A stretch of DNA of 56,329 bases from Methanothrix sp. (GCA_018052825.1 JAGPMN010000004.1:1-56329), one strand, 5' to 3'; counted from the stretch's first letter, positions 41,921-52,150 are shown. The notes: generated by a model from the sequence alone, not told the origin. Program-made: numbers and translations.

Positions 41921-42681
41921 CTAGGGCGGGCTGCATGCCTTGCACGGCACATATCCATGGCTTTTTGCCTCCTGAGAGCTGTTAAACCAGATGCGGTTTG
42001 CGGGATCTATCTTCCCGGCCCATTCGCAGCCAGGCTGGCCGTGCCGGATGCGGCATTTCCAAGAAGCGAGCAGCATGAGCTGGAATTGCCATCAGCTTCC
42101 ATGAGGCGGTCGGCCTCGCTGCTGGATGACGGACAGAAGAGACCACCGCCGTGATTTTGTGGAAATGTCCCGTTCCACCACTCAGCAGGATCGAATTCGT
42201 TATTCCTGAAGTCCGAAATGCAGGCATGCCCTGCCTCAACCATCTTCCTGTTGAAGTTCAAAAGCGTGCCCTCCCCCTCCTCGAGAAACACGACAGCGAC
42301 CCATCGGCAATATCTATCTCTTCCGGTCTTGTCATCCAGATCCAATGTGACAGTACAGCCATTTAATTCTTGAAAGGCATATTGCTTTGCGGCAGGTCCG
42401 CCGGTTGCGTTCAGCTCAGGGCAGTCGATATCCGCCAGCCGGACACTTATATTTCCAATTCGGCTGTCATAGCCCTGGATCTGGACGTAGATCGTATCCC
42501 CGTCCACAACATCCGTCACAATGCCATAGGCCTCGTCGGGCGCTGCCGGATCTGGTGGAGGCAGCAGCAGAACCAGGAAAATCGAGATTATTATTTTGTG
42601 TTTTATCAGCCGCCCGGTACGTCCAACATCTTTTATCCGCCGATCCACGATGGAATCGCCGGTTGTTTTGGAATTGCCCAT
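41921..42681 (-). pseudogene. Thermonuclease (SNase-like) gene with frameshift before its C-terminal domain
   Basis: The open frame from 42681 ends early at 42007 (224 residues). It encodes a membrane signal (about 28-42) and an SNase domain with all catalytic residues: D-G-D-T-I, Arg81 (V-R-L-A-D-I-D), Glu89 (C-P-E-L) and Arg126 (D-R-Y-C-R-W). After G-N-A-A-S-G the homologous sequence continues in another frame as H-G-Q-P-G-C-E-W-A-G-K-I, then V-P-C-K-A-C near the stop at 41921. That is a His/Cys metal-binding tail (HxxxC...CxxC) often found on thermonucleases. One missing base near 42043-42048 restores a 253-residue protein. The nuclease part may still work. It follows rfcS by 18 bases. Confidence 0.8.
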
Positions 42682-42699
42682 CTCCGAAAATTCCCGGCT

Positions 42700-43671
42700 C
42701 TAACTAACATTTAGTGCGAAGTATGCCAGCAGTGCCTCGAGCTGTATCCTCTCGTTGGCCCCCTCAGTCAGGCGGAAGTCGATCTCACCGATGCGGTCGA
42801 TGAGCCGGACCCTGTCCCTGTCTGGGATATCCATATCCAGCATGGCCCGGTGTATCTGGATCACCACATCCTGGCCGGAGAGGCCGCGAGAGAGCAGCAG
42901 GTCGTCTAATGTGGAGCGTGCGGCTGCGAAGTCCCCTGACATGGCAGTCCTGATAAGGCTCTTGATCTCCTCCGGCCTGGCTGTGGATGTGATCTGGTAT
43001 ATTGTCTCCTCGTCCACCCTGTCGCCCAAAAGGGCCGCGGCCTGCAGGGCGTTGATGGCCTTTCTCATGTCCCCGCCTGCCACGTACTCGATGGCCGACA
43101 GCCCTCCTTCAGATACGGTCAGCTTCTCCTCTGCGGCAATGAACTCGATGCGCTTTCTCACCGCCTCGGCTGAGAGGGCGCGGAAGCGGTAGACTGCACA
43201 GCGGGACTGGATGGGCTCTATTATCTTTGAGGAGTAGTTGCAGGAGAGGATGAACCTGGTGGTGGCAGAGTAGCGCTCCATTGTGCGGCGCAGGGCGCTC
43301 TGTGCGTCATTGGTCAGGGCATCTGCCTCATCCAAAAATATGACCTTAAAGTCGGCGTCTCCGAGGGGCGCCATGCGTGCGAAGTCCTTGACCTTGTGGC
43401 GGATGATCTCAATTCCCCTCTCGTCGCTGGCGTTAAGCTCGATGAAGTTGTTTCTCCAGGCTTCGCCGTATATCTCCCTCACAATGGAGATGGCGGCCGC
43501 AGTCTTTCCGACACCGGGCGGTCCGGAGAACAGAAGGTGCGGCAGGTTTTTGGTCTTCACATAGGACTTGAGACGGCGCACTATCTCGTCCTGCCCCACT
43601 ATGTCGTCCAGCCTGACCGGCCGGTACTTCTCAATCCAGATCTCCTCTTTGATGATCGACCCCTCCTGCAA
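42700..43671 (-). CDS. rfcS: Replication factor C small subunit
   Basis: A 323-residue AAA+ clamp-loader subunit: R-P-x-x-L-D-D-I-V-G-Q (RFC box), Walker A G-P-P-G-V-G-K-T (about 50-57), Walker [10 protein letters not shown] (about 113-121), and the SRC motif [15 protein letters not shown]. With the large subunit it loads PCNA at primer ends. It lies divergent from ileS, 121 bases apart. The frameshifted thermonuclease gene follows on the same strand. Confidence 0.97.
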   Translation of the reverse strand: MQEGSIIKEEIWIEKYRPVRLDDIVGQDEIVRRLKSYVKTKNLPHLLFSGPPGVGKTAAAISIVREIYGEAWRNNFIELNASDERGIEIIRHKVKDFARMAPLGDADFKVIFLDEADALTNDAQSALRRTMERYSATTRFILSCNYSSKIIEPIQSRCAVYRFRALSAEAVRKRIEFIAAEEKLTVSEGGLSAIEYVAGGDMRKAINALQAAALLGDRVDEETIYQITSTARPEEIKSLIRTAMSGDFAAARSTLDDLLLSRGLSGQDVVIQIHRAMLDMDIPDRDRVRLIDRIGEIDFRLTEGANERIQLEALLAYFALNVS

Positions 43672-43792
43672 TGGATGGCTCCTGTCATTATATCAATATT
43701 GCTGCAATTCGGCCCGTACAGCATTGAGAGGTCACAAAGGCTAAATACAGATGTGTTACATGGGTGGCAATCGTTTTTCGGAGGATATGCAA

Positions 43793-46700
43793 GTGATCTC
43801 TGAGGTGGCTGGACAGTACAACGCTCATGAGCTCGAGGATCAGATCAGAGGACTGTGGGAGAGAGAGCAGACCTACCGCCGTGTCAGGCAGCTTCGAGTT
43901 GGAGGCAGGAAGTTCTTCTTCGTGGACGGCCCGCCCTACACCACAGGCAGGATCCACCTCGGCACCGCCTGGAACAAGGTGATCAAGGACGCAGTGCTGC
44001 GCTATCGCTCCATGAACGGCTGCGAGGTCAGGGACCGGGCCGGCTGGGATATGCACGGCCTGCCCATCGAGGTCAAGGTGGAGGAGTCCTTCGGCTTTCG
44101 GAGCAAGAAGGACATCGAGGCCTACGGTGTGGACAAGTTCATCGCCCGCTGCAAGGAGTTCGCGCTGCGCCAGAAGGACGACATGACAGCCCAGTTCAAG
44201 ATGCTTGGAGCCTGGCTGGACTGGGACGACCCATACATGACCCTGAAAAACGAGTACCTGGAGGCGGCCTGGTGGACGCTCAAGAGGGCGCATGAGAACG
44301 GCCTGCTGGAGAGGGGCCTGCGCGTTGTCAACTGGTGCCCCCGCTGCCAGACTGCCATCGCAGACTCGGAGGTTGAGTATTGGGATGAGACGGACTACTC
44401 AATATATGTCAAGTTCCCGGTCGAAGGCGAGGAGAACACATACATCGTCATCTGGACCACCACCCCCTGGACCATACCAGCCAACGTGGCAGTGGCAGTC
44501 AACCCATCATTCCAGTACTCCAAAGTGCTGGCCCGGAAGGACGGCAGAAGCGAGACGCTCATCATGGCCTCCGACCTCGTGGAGCCGGTGCTCAAGACGG
44601 GCCGCTATCAGGACTATGAGCTTTTGGGCGTTCTTTCGGCCCGGCAGATGCAAGAGCTTCACTACAGCCACCCTCTGGGAGAGCTGGTGCCGAGGCAGAA
44701 GCATATCGACCACAGCGTCTATGCCGCAGACTTCGTCACGGCAGAGAACACGGGGTGCGTGCACATCGCCCCCGGACACGGCCTGGAGGACTACGAGCTG
44801 GGCCTGGACCACCATCTGGAGATCTTCTGCCCCGTGGGAGAGGACGGCCGCTACACAGCCGAGGCCGGGGAGAAGTACCGGGGGCTCTATGTCAAAGAGG
44901 CGGACGGAGAGGTGATAGCCGACCTGGAGGAGCGGGGAATGCTGCTCGCCCAGGGAAGGCTGGCCCACCGTTATGGGCATTGCTGGCGCTGCAAGACGCC
45001 CATAATATTCATCGCCACCCGCCAGTGGTTCTTGCGTATCTCCGACCTGCGGGAGAAGATGCTGGATGAGGTCAGCCGCGTCACCTGGTACCCGGAGTGG
45101 GCCGGATCGGCGCGCTTTTCAGACTGGATCAACAACGCCCGCGACTGGTGCATCTCCAGGCAGAGGTACTGGGGGATCCCCCTGCCCATCTGGACCTGCC
45201 CGGCCTGCGGCCACCTGGAGGTCATCGGCACGTCTGCGGAGCTGGAGGAGAGAAGCGGCGTCAAGATCGATGACCTGCACCGTCCGGATGTGGACTCCGT
45301 ACTCCTGAACTGCCCGTGCGGCGGCAGGATGCAGCGCTCTCCGGATGTCTTCGATGTCTGGTTTGACAGCGCAGTGGCCTCCTGGGCCACACTTCACTTC
45401 CCGAGCCGGGAGGGCAGCGACAGGGAGATGGAGATGTGGTGGCCGGCGGACTTCATCACAGAGGGGCACGACCAGACCCGTGGATGGTTCTACTCCCAGC
45501 TTGGCGCATCCATGGTCTCCTTCGGAAGAGCGCCCTACAAGAGCGTTCTCATGCATGGGTTCACACTGGACGATCAGGGCAGGAAGATGAGCAAGAGCAT
45601 CGGCAATATAGTTCAGCCGGAGGAGATCGTGGCCAGGTTCGGAGCCGACATCCTTCGCATTTATGTTCTGGGAGCCAACGCCCCGTGGGAGGACCTGCAC
45701 TTCTCCTGGGAGGCTGTGGAGAACACTGCCCGGATGCTCAACATCTACTGGAATGCCTACCGCTTCGCCCTGCCGTACATGGTCCTGGACGGCTTCGACG
45801 CCAAAAGGTCGGATCTGTCCGCCTGGGAGAAGAGCCTCCGCCCGGAGGACCGCTGGATACTCTCTCGCGTCAACAGCCTTGTGGCAGATGTGACTGCAGA
45901 GATGGAAGGCTACCAGCTTCACCGCATTGTGCGCTCCATATCCGACTTCATACTGGAGGACCTCTCCCGCTGGTACATCCAGCTTGTGCGCCCCCGCACC
46001 TGGATTGAGCAGGACGACCCGGACAAGCTGGCAGCCTATGCCACCATCTACGAGGTTCTGGTCAAGCTCTGCAAGATCATGGCCCCATTCACCCCATTCC
46101 TCTCCGAGTCCATTTACCAGAACCTCGTGGTTGGGCTGGCTGAGGGGGAGGGGGTAGCTGCCTCTGTGCACATGTGCGACTGGCCGCAGGCTGACTTTTC
46201 CCGCATAGACAGGCGGCTGGAGGAGAGCATGGCTCTCGTGAGAGAGGTGGCCATGGCGGCATCCAACGCCAGGCAGAAGGGCGGCAGGAAGCTGCGCTGG
46301 CCCGTCTCCGAGATAGTCATCGCTCCTGCAAAAGAGGCGTTGGACCTGGACGGACTGGAGAGCGTCCTCAAGGGGCAGACCAATGCGAAGAAGATCACAG
46401 TGCTCTCTCCAGGAGAAAAGCCGCGCATGGAGCTGGAGATGTCGCCGGTGCACAGAAATATAGGTCCGGTCTACAAGGGCGAGGCCAGGGCAGTGGTGGC
46501 GGCTATTGCCGAGGCGGATCCGGCATGGGTCAAGAGCCAGCTGGACGGCGGCTGCGAGGCCACAGTCTCCCATGTCGGAAAGGAGTATAAGATCACGCCT
46601 GAGATGGTGCAGATTAAGGAGATCGCACCCCAGAATATGCCGGCAGCCGAGTTCTCCAGGGGCTTCGTCTATGTGGATGTCACCCTCACTGCCGATCTTG

Positions 46701-46978
46701 AGGCAGAGGGATATGCAAGGGAGATCATCCGCCGCATCCAGGACATGAGAAAGGAGCTGGACCTTCGCGTGGAGGACTCAATACGTGCAGTGGTGGATAT
46801 CGAGAGCAAACCCATACTGGACCTCGCTTTAAAGCTGAAGGACTATATCGCGGGAGAGGTCAGGGCCTCAGATTTCCAGATGGGACTCGGCCTGCCCCTC
46901 CGGGGAAAGCTGGTCAAAGACTGGGATATCGAGGGCGTATGCGTGAGGATCGGCATAGACCTGCATGAACAGCCTTGA
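43793..46978 (+). CDS. ileS: Isoleucyl-tRNA synthetase
   Basis: A class I synthetase of about 1061 residues with the HIGH equivalent H-L-G-T in G-R-I-H-L-G-T-A-W-N, a CP1 editing domain (T-T-T-P-W-T-I-P-A-N and the G-x-G-H-G-x-x-D-Y block), K-M-S-K-S near residue 600 and the C-terminal anticodon-binding region. It charges tRNA-Ile and clears valine. GGAGG at 43780-43784 best fits GTG 43793 (8 bases); ATG 43787 is only 2 bases from it, and ATG 43751 lacks a site, so GTG is chosen. It is divergent from rfcS. Confidence 0.95.
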   Translation: MISEVAGQYNAHELEDQIRGLWEREQTYRRVRQLRVGGRKFFFVDGPPYTTGRIHLGTAWNKVIKDAVLRYRSMNGCEVRDRAGWDMHGLPIEVKVEESFGFRSKKDIEAYGVDKFIARCKEFALRQKDDMTAQFKMLGAWLDWDDPYMTLKNEYLEAAWWTLKRAHENGLLERGLRVVNWCPRCQTAIADSEVEYWDETDYSIYVKFPVEGEENTYIVIWTTTPWTIPANVAVAVNPSFQYSKVLARKDGRSETLIMASDLVEPVLKTGRYQDYELLGVLSARQMQELHYSHPLGELVPRQKHIDHSVYAADFVTAENTGCVHIAPGHGLEDYELGLDHHLEIFCPVGEDGRYTAEAGEKYRGLYVKEADGEVIADLEERGMLLAQGRLAHRYGHCWRCKTPIIFIATRQWFLRISDLREKMLDEVSRVTWYPEWAGSARFSDWINNARDWCISRQRYWGIPLPIWTCPACGHLEVIGTSAELEERSGVKIDDLHRPDVDSVLLNCPCGGRMQRSPDVFDVWFDSAVASWATLHFPSREGSDREMEMWWPADFITEGHDQTRGWFYSQLGASMVSFGRAPYKSVLMHGFTLDDQGRKMSKSIGNIVQPEEIVARFGADILRIYVLGANAPWEDLHFSWEAVENTARMLNIYWNAYRFALPYMVLDGFDAKRSDLSAWEKSLRPEDRWILSRVNSLVADVTAEMEGYQLHRIVRSISDFILEDLSRWYIQLVRPRTWIEQDDPDKLAAYATIYEVLVKLCKIMAPFTPFLSESIYQNLVVGLAEGEGVAASVHMCDWPQADFSRIDRRLEESMALVREVAMAASNARQKGGRKLRWPVSEIVIAPAKEALDLDGLESVLKGQTNAKKITVLSPGEKPRMELEMSPVHRNIGPVYKGEARAVVAAIAEADPAWVKSQLDGGCEATVSHVGKEYKITPEMVQIKEIAPQNMPAAEFSRGFVYVDVTLTADLEAEGYAREIIRRIQDMRKELDLRVEDSIRAVVDIESKPILDLALKLKDYIAGEVRASDFQMGLGLPLRGKLVKDWDIEGVCVRIGIDLHEQP

Positions 46979-47006
46979 GTGATTTAGATCGCCGGAGCTT
47001 TATAAG

Positions 47007-47483
47007 ATGAGCGAAGGAAGTGATGCTATGGAGGCGCCCGTTCCAGTCAGAGTCAAAGGAGTCTACATCGCCGAATCGGAGGGAAGCTCGCCAGCCCCCG
47101 TAGTCCTTCTTGAGGATGAGAAGTCGAGGATCGTGCCCATATTCGTGGGGCTATCCGAGGCCATCTCCATACACCATGCCCTATCCGGAGAGCTCTCCCC
47201 CCGGCCCATGACCCACGACCTGTTCATATCCGTGCTGGAGTGTCTATCCGCCAGCATCACCAATGTGCTCATCGACGATCTGGAGCAGGGCATCTACTAT
47301 GCCCGCCTAACTTTGAAGAGCGAGAAGGGGCAAAATGAGATCGACGCCCGCCCCTCAGACTGCCTGGCCCTGGCCCTCCGGAGCCACGCTCCCATCGAAG
47401 TCCAGGAGAAGGTGGTGCTGGAGTCAAGCATCAGCAAGAGCGATGTTGAAAAGCTGACCAGCATCGACAATTATCTGCAGTAG
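47007..47483 (+). CDS. Bifunctional nuclease family protein (DUF151)
   Basis: A 158-residue protein with the BFN domain pattern: P-V-V-L-L-E-D-E-K-S-R-I-V-P-I-F-V-G-L-S-E-A, M-T-H-D-L-F, and I-D-A-R-P-S-D-C-L-A-L-A-L-R. Plant members cut DNA and RNA; archaeal members have no known partner. ATG 47028 (M-E-A-P-V-P) is an alternative start with AGGAAG upstream. It follows ileS by 28 bases on the same strand. Confidence 0.85.
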   Translation: MSEGSDAMEAPVPVRVKGVYIAESEGSSPAPVVLLEDEKSRIVPIFVGLSEAISIHHALSGELSPRPMTHDLFISVLECLSASITNVLIDDLEQGIYYARLTLKSEKGQNEIDARPSDCLALALRSHAPIEVQEKVVLESSISKSDVEKLTSIDNYLQ

Positions 47484-47573
47484 GCCTCTCTTTTAAGGGC
47501 TGGTAATTGATCCTATCATCTCTGTGCGTCCTTTGAGCTCTCGATGGTTGCCGTAACAGGCTGACTGCGCCTT

Positions 47574-47598
47574 CACCGCGGAGCCACAGAGGGCACAG
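47574..47598 (+). repeat. Dispersed CACCACAGAG-type repeat, copy 3
   Basis: CACCGCGGAGCCACAGAG followed by GGCACAG is a diverged copy of the unit at 14154. It lies in the 176-base gap between convergent genes, which otherwise shows nothing clear. Confidence 0.45.
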
Positions 47599-47659
47599 GG
47601 ATGAGCTAATAACTGAAGATTTGCTTAAGGTTATCCGCAGGAAATAGCGAGAGTGCAGA

Positions 47660-48070
47660 TCAGAGCAGCGGCCTGTTCGGCGGCTCGTCGTCCTCCAGGA
47701 ACCTGTTCAATTCCATGCGGTCCGGGTCGTCATGCTCCTCAACTCCGGCGTAGTATCTATCCTGGGCCGCAAACTGTCTGGTGGAGGTGGTGCTGTACTC
47801 TGATGATGTGGCATTTTGATAGAAGCTGAAATGCTCCCATCTGGCCAGTACGGGGTGAAAATATTCGGTCGCATTCTGCCGGAAGACGGTTGATGTGAGG
47901 ATCACTGGAGCGATCGACGTTGTGCTGTTCGAAGCATTAGCCGGCGAAAAGAAGGGAATAAATGAGGGGCCTGTCCAGGCCGGGCCGGCAGAGGCCGCCG
48001 CCTGGCCGCCTGCGGCTGCAAGCAGGATTAGAAGCGTGATGATGATCGGCAATTTTATGGTCGCTCTCAT
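47660..48070 (-). CDS. Secreted small protein of unknown function
   Basis: A 136-residue protein with signal peptide (K-L-P-I-I-I-T-L-L-I-L-L-A-A-A, cleavage near 23-26), several N-x-S/T sequons and an acidic C-terminus. I recognise no domain. A GGTATATC box lies about 25-35 bases before ATG 48070 on the minus strand, so the mRNA may be leaderless. Surface location is inferred from the signal peptide. Confidence 0.65.
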   Translation of the reverse strand: MRATIKLPIIITLLILLAAAGGQAAASAGPAWTGPSFIPFFSPANASNSTTSIAPVILTSTVFRQNATEYFHPVLARWEHFSFYQNATSSEYSTTSTRQFAAQDRYYAGVEEHDDPDRMELNRFLEDDEPPNRPLL

Positions 48071-48206
48071 GATTGCCGCTCACTTTCGTGATAGATAGAT
48101 ATACCTTTTGGGCTCAGACTCCCTAGCGCCTGGAAAAGCCGCGCCTTCCGCAGACGGTTGCGAGATAGCCCCCGGGGCGGCCTGCAGCCATCATCTCACC
48201 GACATG

Positions 48207-48213
48207 TTTAAAT
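48207..48213 (+). promoter_or_regulatory. TATA box of tRNA-Ala
   Basis: TTTAAAT is centred 31 bases before the tRNA 5' end, the usual distance for archaeal stable RNA genes with a few bases of leader. Confidence 0.6.
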
Positions 48214-48240
48214 GGGGTACTGATCACCTTGAGTCCTGCT

Positions 48241-48313
48241 GGGCAGGTAGATCAGCTGGAAGATCGCTACCTTGGCATGGTAGAGGCCTCGGGTTCAAAT
48301 CCCGACCTGTCCA
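48241..48313 (+). tRNA. tRNA-Ala (anticodon GGC)
   Basis: A 73-base cloverleaf: acceptor GGGCAGG pairs with CCTGTCC and includes the G3-U70 pair that defines alanine tRNA. The anticodon stem CTACC/GGTAG encloses loop TTGGCAT, giving anticodon GGC. The T arm has GGTTCAAAT. The discriminator is A73 and CCA is not encoded. There is no intron. A T-run at 48349-48355 lies downstream. Confidence 0.95.
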
Positions 48314-48389
48314 CTTCCGCGGCTTTTCAGCGTTTTCATAATCAAAATCTTTTTTAACCCCGGCTCAATGTGGAAGAAGGAGACTGGAT

Positions 48390-48998
48390 ATGTACGAGAT
48401 GGTGCAGATGCTTGCCATGGCCTTCGCCATTGGCCTTACTGGCGCCCTGGCTCCTGGGCCGACGCTGGTGGCCACCGTAAACACATCTCTGCAGGACGGC
48501 TGGAAGGCCGGGCCCAGGGTGGCGGCAGGCCATGCCTTTCTGGAGACCCTGATCTTCTTTCTGATCCTGGGAGGGCTGGCTGACGCCATGCTGGCCCAAA
48601 CCCGCATCATCTCGCTGGTCGGCGGCCTGGCGCTGATCGCCTTTGGAGCCCTGACCCTTTTTGGCAGCAGCCGCGCCTCCCTTGCATCTCCCGGCGGAGG
48701 GCTGGCTGGCAATGCCTACCTGGCAGGGCTGGTCACCAGCGCAGCCAATCCCTACTTCTGGATCTGGTGGCTCTCGGTGGGATGCGCCCTGCTGCTCTCC
48801 GGACTGAAGGCAGGCGCCTTTATGGCCGCACTATTCATGATCGGCCATTGGGGTGCCGACTTCGGCTGGTACACCCTGGTCTCCCTCAGCCTGGACCGGG
48901 GGCGGACTGTTCTCTCCCAGAGCAACTACCGCAGGATACTCTCGGCGTGCGGCATCTTCCTTATGTGCTTCGGCCTGTACTTTCTGAGCGGCGCCTAG
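48390..48998 (+). CDS. LysE-family amino acid exporter
   Basis: A 202-residue membrane protein with about six helices. The N-terminal G-L-T-G-A-L-A-P-G-P-T-L signature (about 15-26) and the central A-A-N-P-Y-F-W-I-W-W (about 111-120) are typical of LysE/RhtB exporters. Substrates in archaea are not known. ATG 48390 has AAGGAGA 5-6 bases upstream. The gene begins 76 bases after the tRNA. Confidence 0.85.
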   Translation: MYEMVQMLAMAFAIGLTGALAPGPTLVATVNTSLQDGWKAGPRVAAGHAFLETLIFFLILGGLADAMLAQTRIISLVGGLALIAFGALTLFGSSRASLASPGGGLAGNAYLAGLVTSAANPYFWIWWLSVGCALLLSGLKAGAFMAALFMIGHWGADFGWYTLVSLSLDRGRTVLSQSNYRRILSACGIFLMCFGLYFLSGA

Positions 48999-49085
48999 GG
49001 CCTTTCTTACCACCCGGCGACAGCTCAGGAAGGGCCGCGGCAGGCTTAAATAAAAGCTGCAGCCAGTTCCGCGAGGAGATATTAA

Positions 49086-49673
49086 TTGTCGGCAAAAGAT
49101 GATTGGGCCTATCTGAAATCGATTCGCATATTCATAATCCTCTCTGTCTTCACGTTCTTCATCTCGGCAGCGCTGGGCTACCGCGTGGCCGGCGTGGATC
49201 CTGATTTCGCCGCCCTGCAGACTCAGGAGATAGAGAAGCTGATAGCACTGATACTGAGCCAGCCGCCCATGGTCATCATGCTCATGATATTCCTTAAAAA
49301 CCTCATGACTTCAGCCATGGCCATGCTCTTCGGCCTGGGCCTCGGCATCCTTCCGCTGCTTGCAGCCACAAGCAACGGCTTTCTGCTGGGCATAGTGGCC
49401 TGTGAAACCGTGCATGATGAAGGCCTGGATATGCTCATGGCAGGCATACTGCCCCACGGCATAATCGAGCTGCCCGTGGTGCTGGTCAGCATCGCCGTGG
49501 GCTTTCGTCTGGGCTATCTCTTCATACTCACTCTGGCAAAAGAGAGTGTCGACCTGGGCGGGGAGATCAGACAGGCGGTGCACATGCTGCTCCGGTATGT
49601 CATGCCCCTGCTCTTCCTGGCCGCGGCCATTGAAACTTTTATCACCCCTCTGGTTATATCGGTGGTTACATGA
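49086..49673 (+). CDS. SpoIIM-family membrane protein
   Basis: A 195-residue protein of the stage II sporulation M / DUF95 family with four or five helices and the internal block [19 protein letters not shown] and L-P-H-G-I-I-E-L-P. In archaea it is a widespread membrane protein without a sporulation role; the function is unknown. TTG 49086 is set by GAGGAGAT upstream. Its stop overlaps the proS start as ATGA (49670-49673). Confidence 0.85.
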   Translation: MSAKDDWAYLKSIRIFIILSVFTFFISAALGYRVAGVDPDFAALQTQEIEKLIALILSQPPMVIMLMIFLKNLMTSAMAMLFGLGLGILPLLAATSNGFLLGIVACETVHDEGLDMLMAGILPHGIIELPVVLVSIAVGFRLGYLFILTLAKESVDLGGEIRQAVHMLLRYVMPLLFLAAAIETFITPLVISVVT

Positions 49674-51142
49674 CCGATTACAAAAATCCCACGTCCGAGG
49701 CAAAGGAGGGCCGAGGAGGCAGCCAAGCCTCAATCAGGCTCCCCCCCAAGGAAAATTTCAGCGAATGGTACCATGAGCTTCTCATGACTGCGGAGATAAT
49801 CGACAACCGCTACCCTGTCAAGGGAATGTGCGTCTGGTTTCCCTTCGGCTTTGCAATCAGGAAGAATGTCTATAATATCATCCGGGAGCTGCTCGACCCG
49901 GACCACCAGGAGACCCAGTTTCCCCTCATGATCCCTGAGAATGAGTTCATGAAGGAGGCCCAGCACATCAAGGGCTTCGAGGACGAGGTCTACTGGGTGA
50001 CCCAGGGCGGCACCTCTCCTCTGGATGTCAAGCTCGCACTTCGGCCCACCAGCGAGACTGCCATATATCCCATGTTCAAGTTATGGATCAGGTCCCATGC
50101 AGATCTGCCCCTCAGGATATACCAGATCGTCAACACCTTCCGCTATGAGACCAAGCACACCCGCCCCCTCATCCGCCTGAGGGAGATCACATCCTTCAAG
50201 GAGGCGCACACGGTCCATGCCACATGGGAGGAGGCTGCGGCACAGGTGGAGACGGCGATCGAAAGATACGGCCAGTTCTACAGCCGCCTGGCCCTGCCCT
50301 TCCTGATCAGCCGCCGCCCCAGCTGGGACAAGTTCCCCGGTGCTGACTATACAAAGGCCATAGATGTGATCATGCCTGATGGCAGGACACTTCAGGTGGG
50401 CACAGCCCATCACCTCGGCTCGACATTCGCCAAGACATACGAGATCACTTATGAGGCTGAGGACGGTGAGCAGAAGCTGGTCTCCCAGACATGCTACGGC
50501 ATATCGGAGCGCTGCATCGCCGCACTCATTTCTGTGCACGGAGACGACAGGGGCCTGATCCTGCCCTGGGAGGTGGCCCCTACGCAGGTGGTGATCGTGC
50601 CCATTCTACTGGGCGACAAGGACAGGGTGCTGGCAGTCTGCCGGGATTTGAAGAGCCGGCTCGCATCCGCTAAAGTGAGGGTCGAGCTGGATACCAGCGA
50701 CGAGCGGCCGGGGGCCAAGTTCTACAAATGGGAGATGAAGGGAGTCCCACTCCGCCTGGAGGTGGGGCCCAGGGACATAGAGAGGGGTGCCGTCACCCTG
50801 GCCCGCCGCGATGGCGTCAAGAAGTCAGCTTCCATGGATGGGCTGGAGAAGGCCATTTTCAAAGAGGCGGAGCAGATGCAGTCTGCACTCTATGAAAGGG
50901 CCAGGCTCTTACACGATGGACTGGTGAAAGAGGTTGCAAGCATGGAGGAGGCTAAAGCGCAGACCCAAACAGGAGTCGCTCTCATACCGTGGTGCGGGGA
51001 GGAGGAGTGCGGCCACCAGCTCGAGGACAGCGTTGGGGCCAATATGCTGGGCGAGCCTCAGTACCAGAGCTTCCCTGAGGCGGCCTGTGCCGTCTGCGGC
51101 AAAAAGAGCGCCGTCAGGACATACATGGCCCGGCAGTACTGA
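49670..51142 (+). CDS. proS: Prolyl-tRNA synthetase, archaeal/eukaryotic type
   Basis: A 490-residue class II synthetase. Motif 2 (Y-R-I... [16 protein letters not shown]) and motif 3 appear in order. The anticodon domain follows ([10 protein letters not shown]), and a C-terminal zinc-binding domain carries C-G-E-E-E-C and C-A-V-C-G-K. It lacks the bacterial editing insertion. Translation appears coupled to spoIIM through the ATGA overlap. Confidence 0.96.
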   Translation: MTDYKNPTSEAKEGRGGSQASIRLPPKENFSEWYHELLMTAEIIDNRYPVKGMCVWFPFGFAIRKNVYNIIRELLDPDHQETQFPLMIPENEFMKEAQHIKGFEDEVYWVTQGGTSPLDVKLALRPTSETAIYPMFKLWIRSHADLPLRIYQIVNTFRYETKHTRPLIRLREITSFKEAHTVHATWEEAAAQVETAIERYGQFYSRLALPFLISRRPSWDKFPGADYTKAIDVIMPDGRTLQVGTAHHLGSTFAKTYEITYEAEDGEQKLVSQTCYGISERCIAALISVHGDDRGLILPWEVAPTQVVIVPILLGDKDRVLAVCRDLKSRLASAKVRVELDTSDERPGAKFYKWEMKGVPLRLEVGPRDIERGAVTLARRDGVKKSASMDGLEKAIFKEAEQMQSALYERARLLHDGLVKEVASMEEAKAQTQTGVALIPWCGEEECGHQLEDSVGANMLGEPQYQSFPEAACAVCGKKSAVRTYMARQY

Positions 51143-51235
51143 GCCGGGCTTTTTCAGGACTTTCGATATCCAAAGGGCGGCCCCGTTCCGGGCTATTCCC
51201 GGCGTGGGGCTTCACCTCCCCTCCCAAGACCTTCT

Positions 51236-52150
51236 TCAGGGGCTGGCTTCTATAGTCGTGTTCTGCAGAGTGCCTTCTGCGGTTATGTTGATGGCCTGGC
51301 CAAAAGGCTGGGCCGTCTCTGCCTCAGACGGAAGTGCTATCTGAATATACCCGTTTAAGTCGCGATAGAGGTAAGTGGATTTGATCGACATCTGAATTTG
51401 CAAATCGCCCGCTTCCTCTGCCGGGATTCCCAGATCCTTTGAATTAATAGAGATGTCCATATCCATCTCCGTCTTCTTGAGCAGGTTTTCGTTCGTATCG
51501 ATCCAGTATATCATGCTGATGGTGGCGTTTCTGTAAATCTCGCTGAGGTTGAGATTGAGCGTTCCCATATCAAGGCCGTCCTGCTGAGAGACCATCCTCG
51601 AGAAGGCCTCCCTCTCCTGGACAACTCCTATCTTGTAGCAGTCTATGCCGTCAATCGATTCCATGCCGAGAAGCGAGATTTTAGACTGGTTGAGCATCTC
51701 CATCTGCTCTCCTGCAGGCTGCTGAGAAGTCCAGCCTGGCAGGCCCAGTCTTATATATGTCCAGTTGCCATCGATCTTCATGTAAACAGTATCGTTTATG
51801 AGGTACTCCTCAATGGAGGTGGCCGTCACATTGTCTTCGTCTCCCTGGGAGATGACGACGCTGGCCAGGGCCATCTCCATGGCCTTCTCTGTGACGTTCA
51901 CGCTGCCTGCGCCGAATGACTTGACCTGCAAGACCTGAGGAGCTTCAGTCTGGTTGCTGAGATTGTGCAGCCTCATTGTCTGATCCATATCCAGCGTGAA
52001 CCGATAAGATGTGATGTCTGAGGAGGAGACAATCGCACTCTTCAGGGCATCGACTACGGGATTATCTTCCACCGAAGAATTCTTTTCAATAGCTACAGCA
52101 GAACTGCAGCATACGATCAGAGTTAATGCCACTATAATCTCTTGTCTCAT
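51236..52150 (-). CDS. Secreted protein, possible LolA/LppX-like fold
   Basis: A 304-residue protein with signal peptide (1-20) and a mature part rich in beta strands and N-x-S/T sequons. The pattern S-S-D-I-T-S-Y-R-F-T-L-D-M-D, Y-L-I-N-D-T-V-Y-M-K-I-D-G-N-W-T-Y-I, G-I-D-C-Y-K-I, and Y-W-I-D-T-N-E-N-L-L-K-K resembles the DUF6612/LolA-like proteins that bind lipids in bacteria. No Cys lipobox is clear (C-C-S-S at 14-17 might be one). The function is unknown. Confidence 0.6.
   Translation of the reverse strand: MRQEIIVALTLIVCCSSAVAIEKNSSVEDNPVVDALKSAIVSSSDITSYRFTLDMDQTMRLHNLSNQTEAPQVLQVKSFGAGSVNVTEKAMEMALASVVISQGDEDNVTATSIEEYLINDTVYMKIDGNWTYIRLGLPGWTSQQPAGEQMEMLNQSKISLLGMESIDGIDCYKIGVVQEREAFSRMVSQQDGLDMGTLNLNLSEIYRNATISMIYWIDTNENLLKKTEMDMDISINSKDLGIPAEEAGDLQIQMSIKSTYLYRDLNGYIQIALPSEAETAQPFGQAINITAEGTLQNTTIEASP

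Noticed and set aside
43751..43787. Earlier ATG starts for ileS
   Set aside because: ATG 43751 has no ribosome site and ATG 43787 lies only two bases from GGAGG; GTG 43793 has proper spacing.
48110..48205. GC-rich block upstream of the tRNA that might be a structured or C/D-box RNA
   Set aside because: On the minus strand an ATGATGG resembles a C box and CTGA a D box, but neither is a full match, spacing is too long and no stable hairpin or terminator was found.
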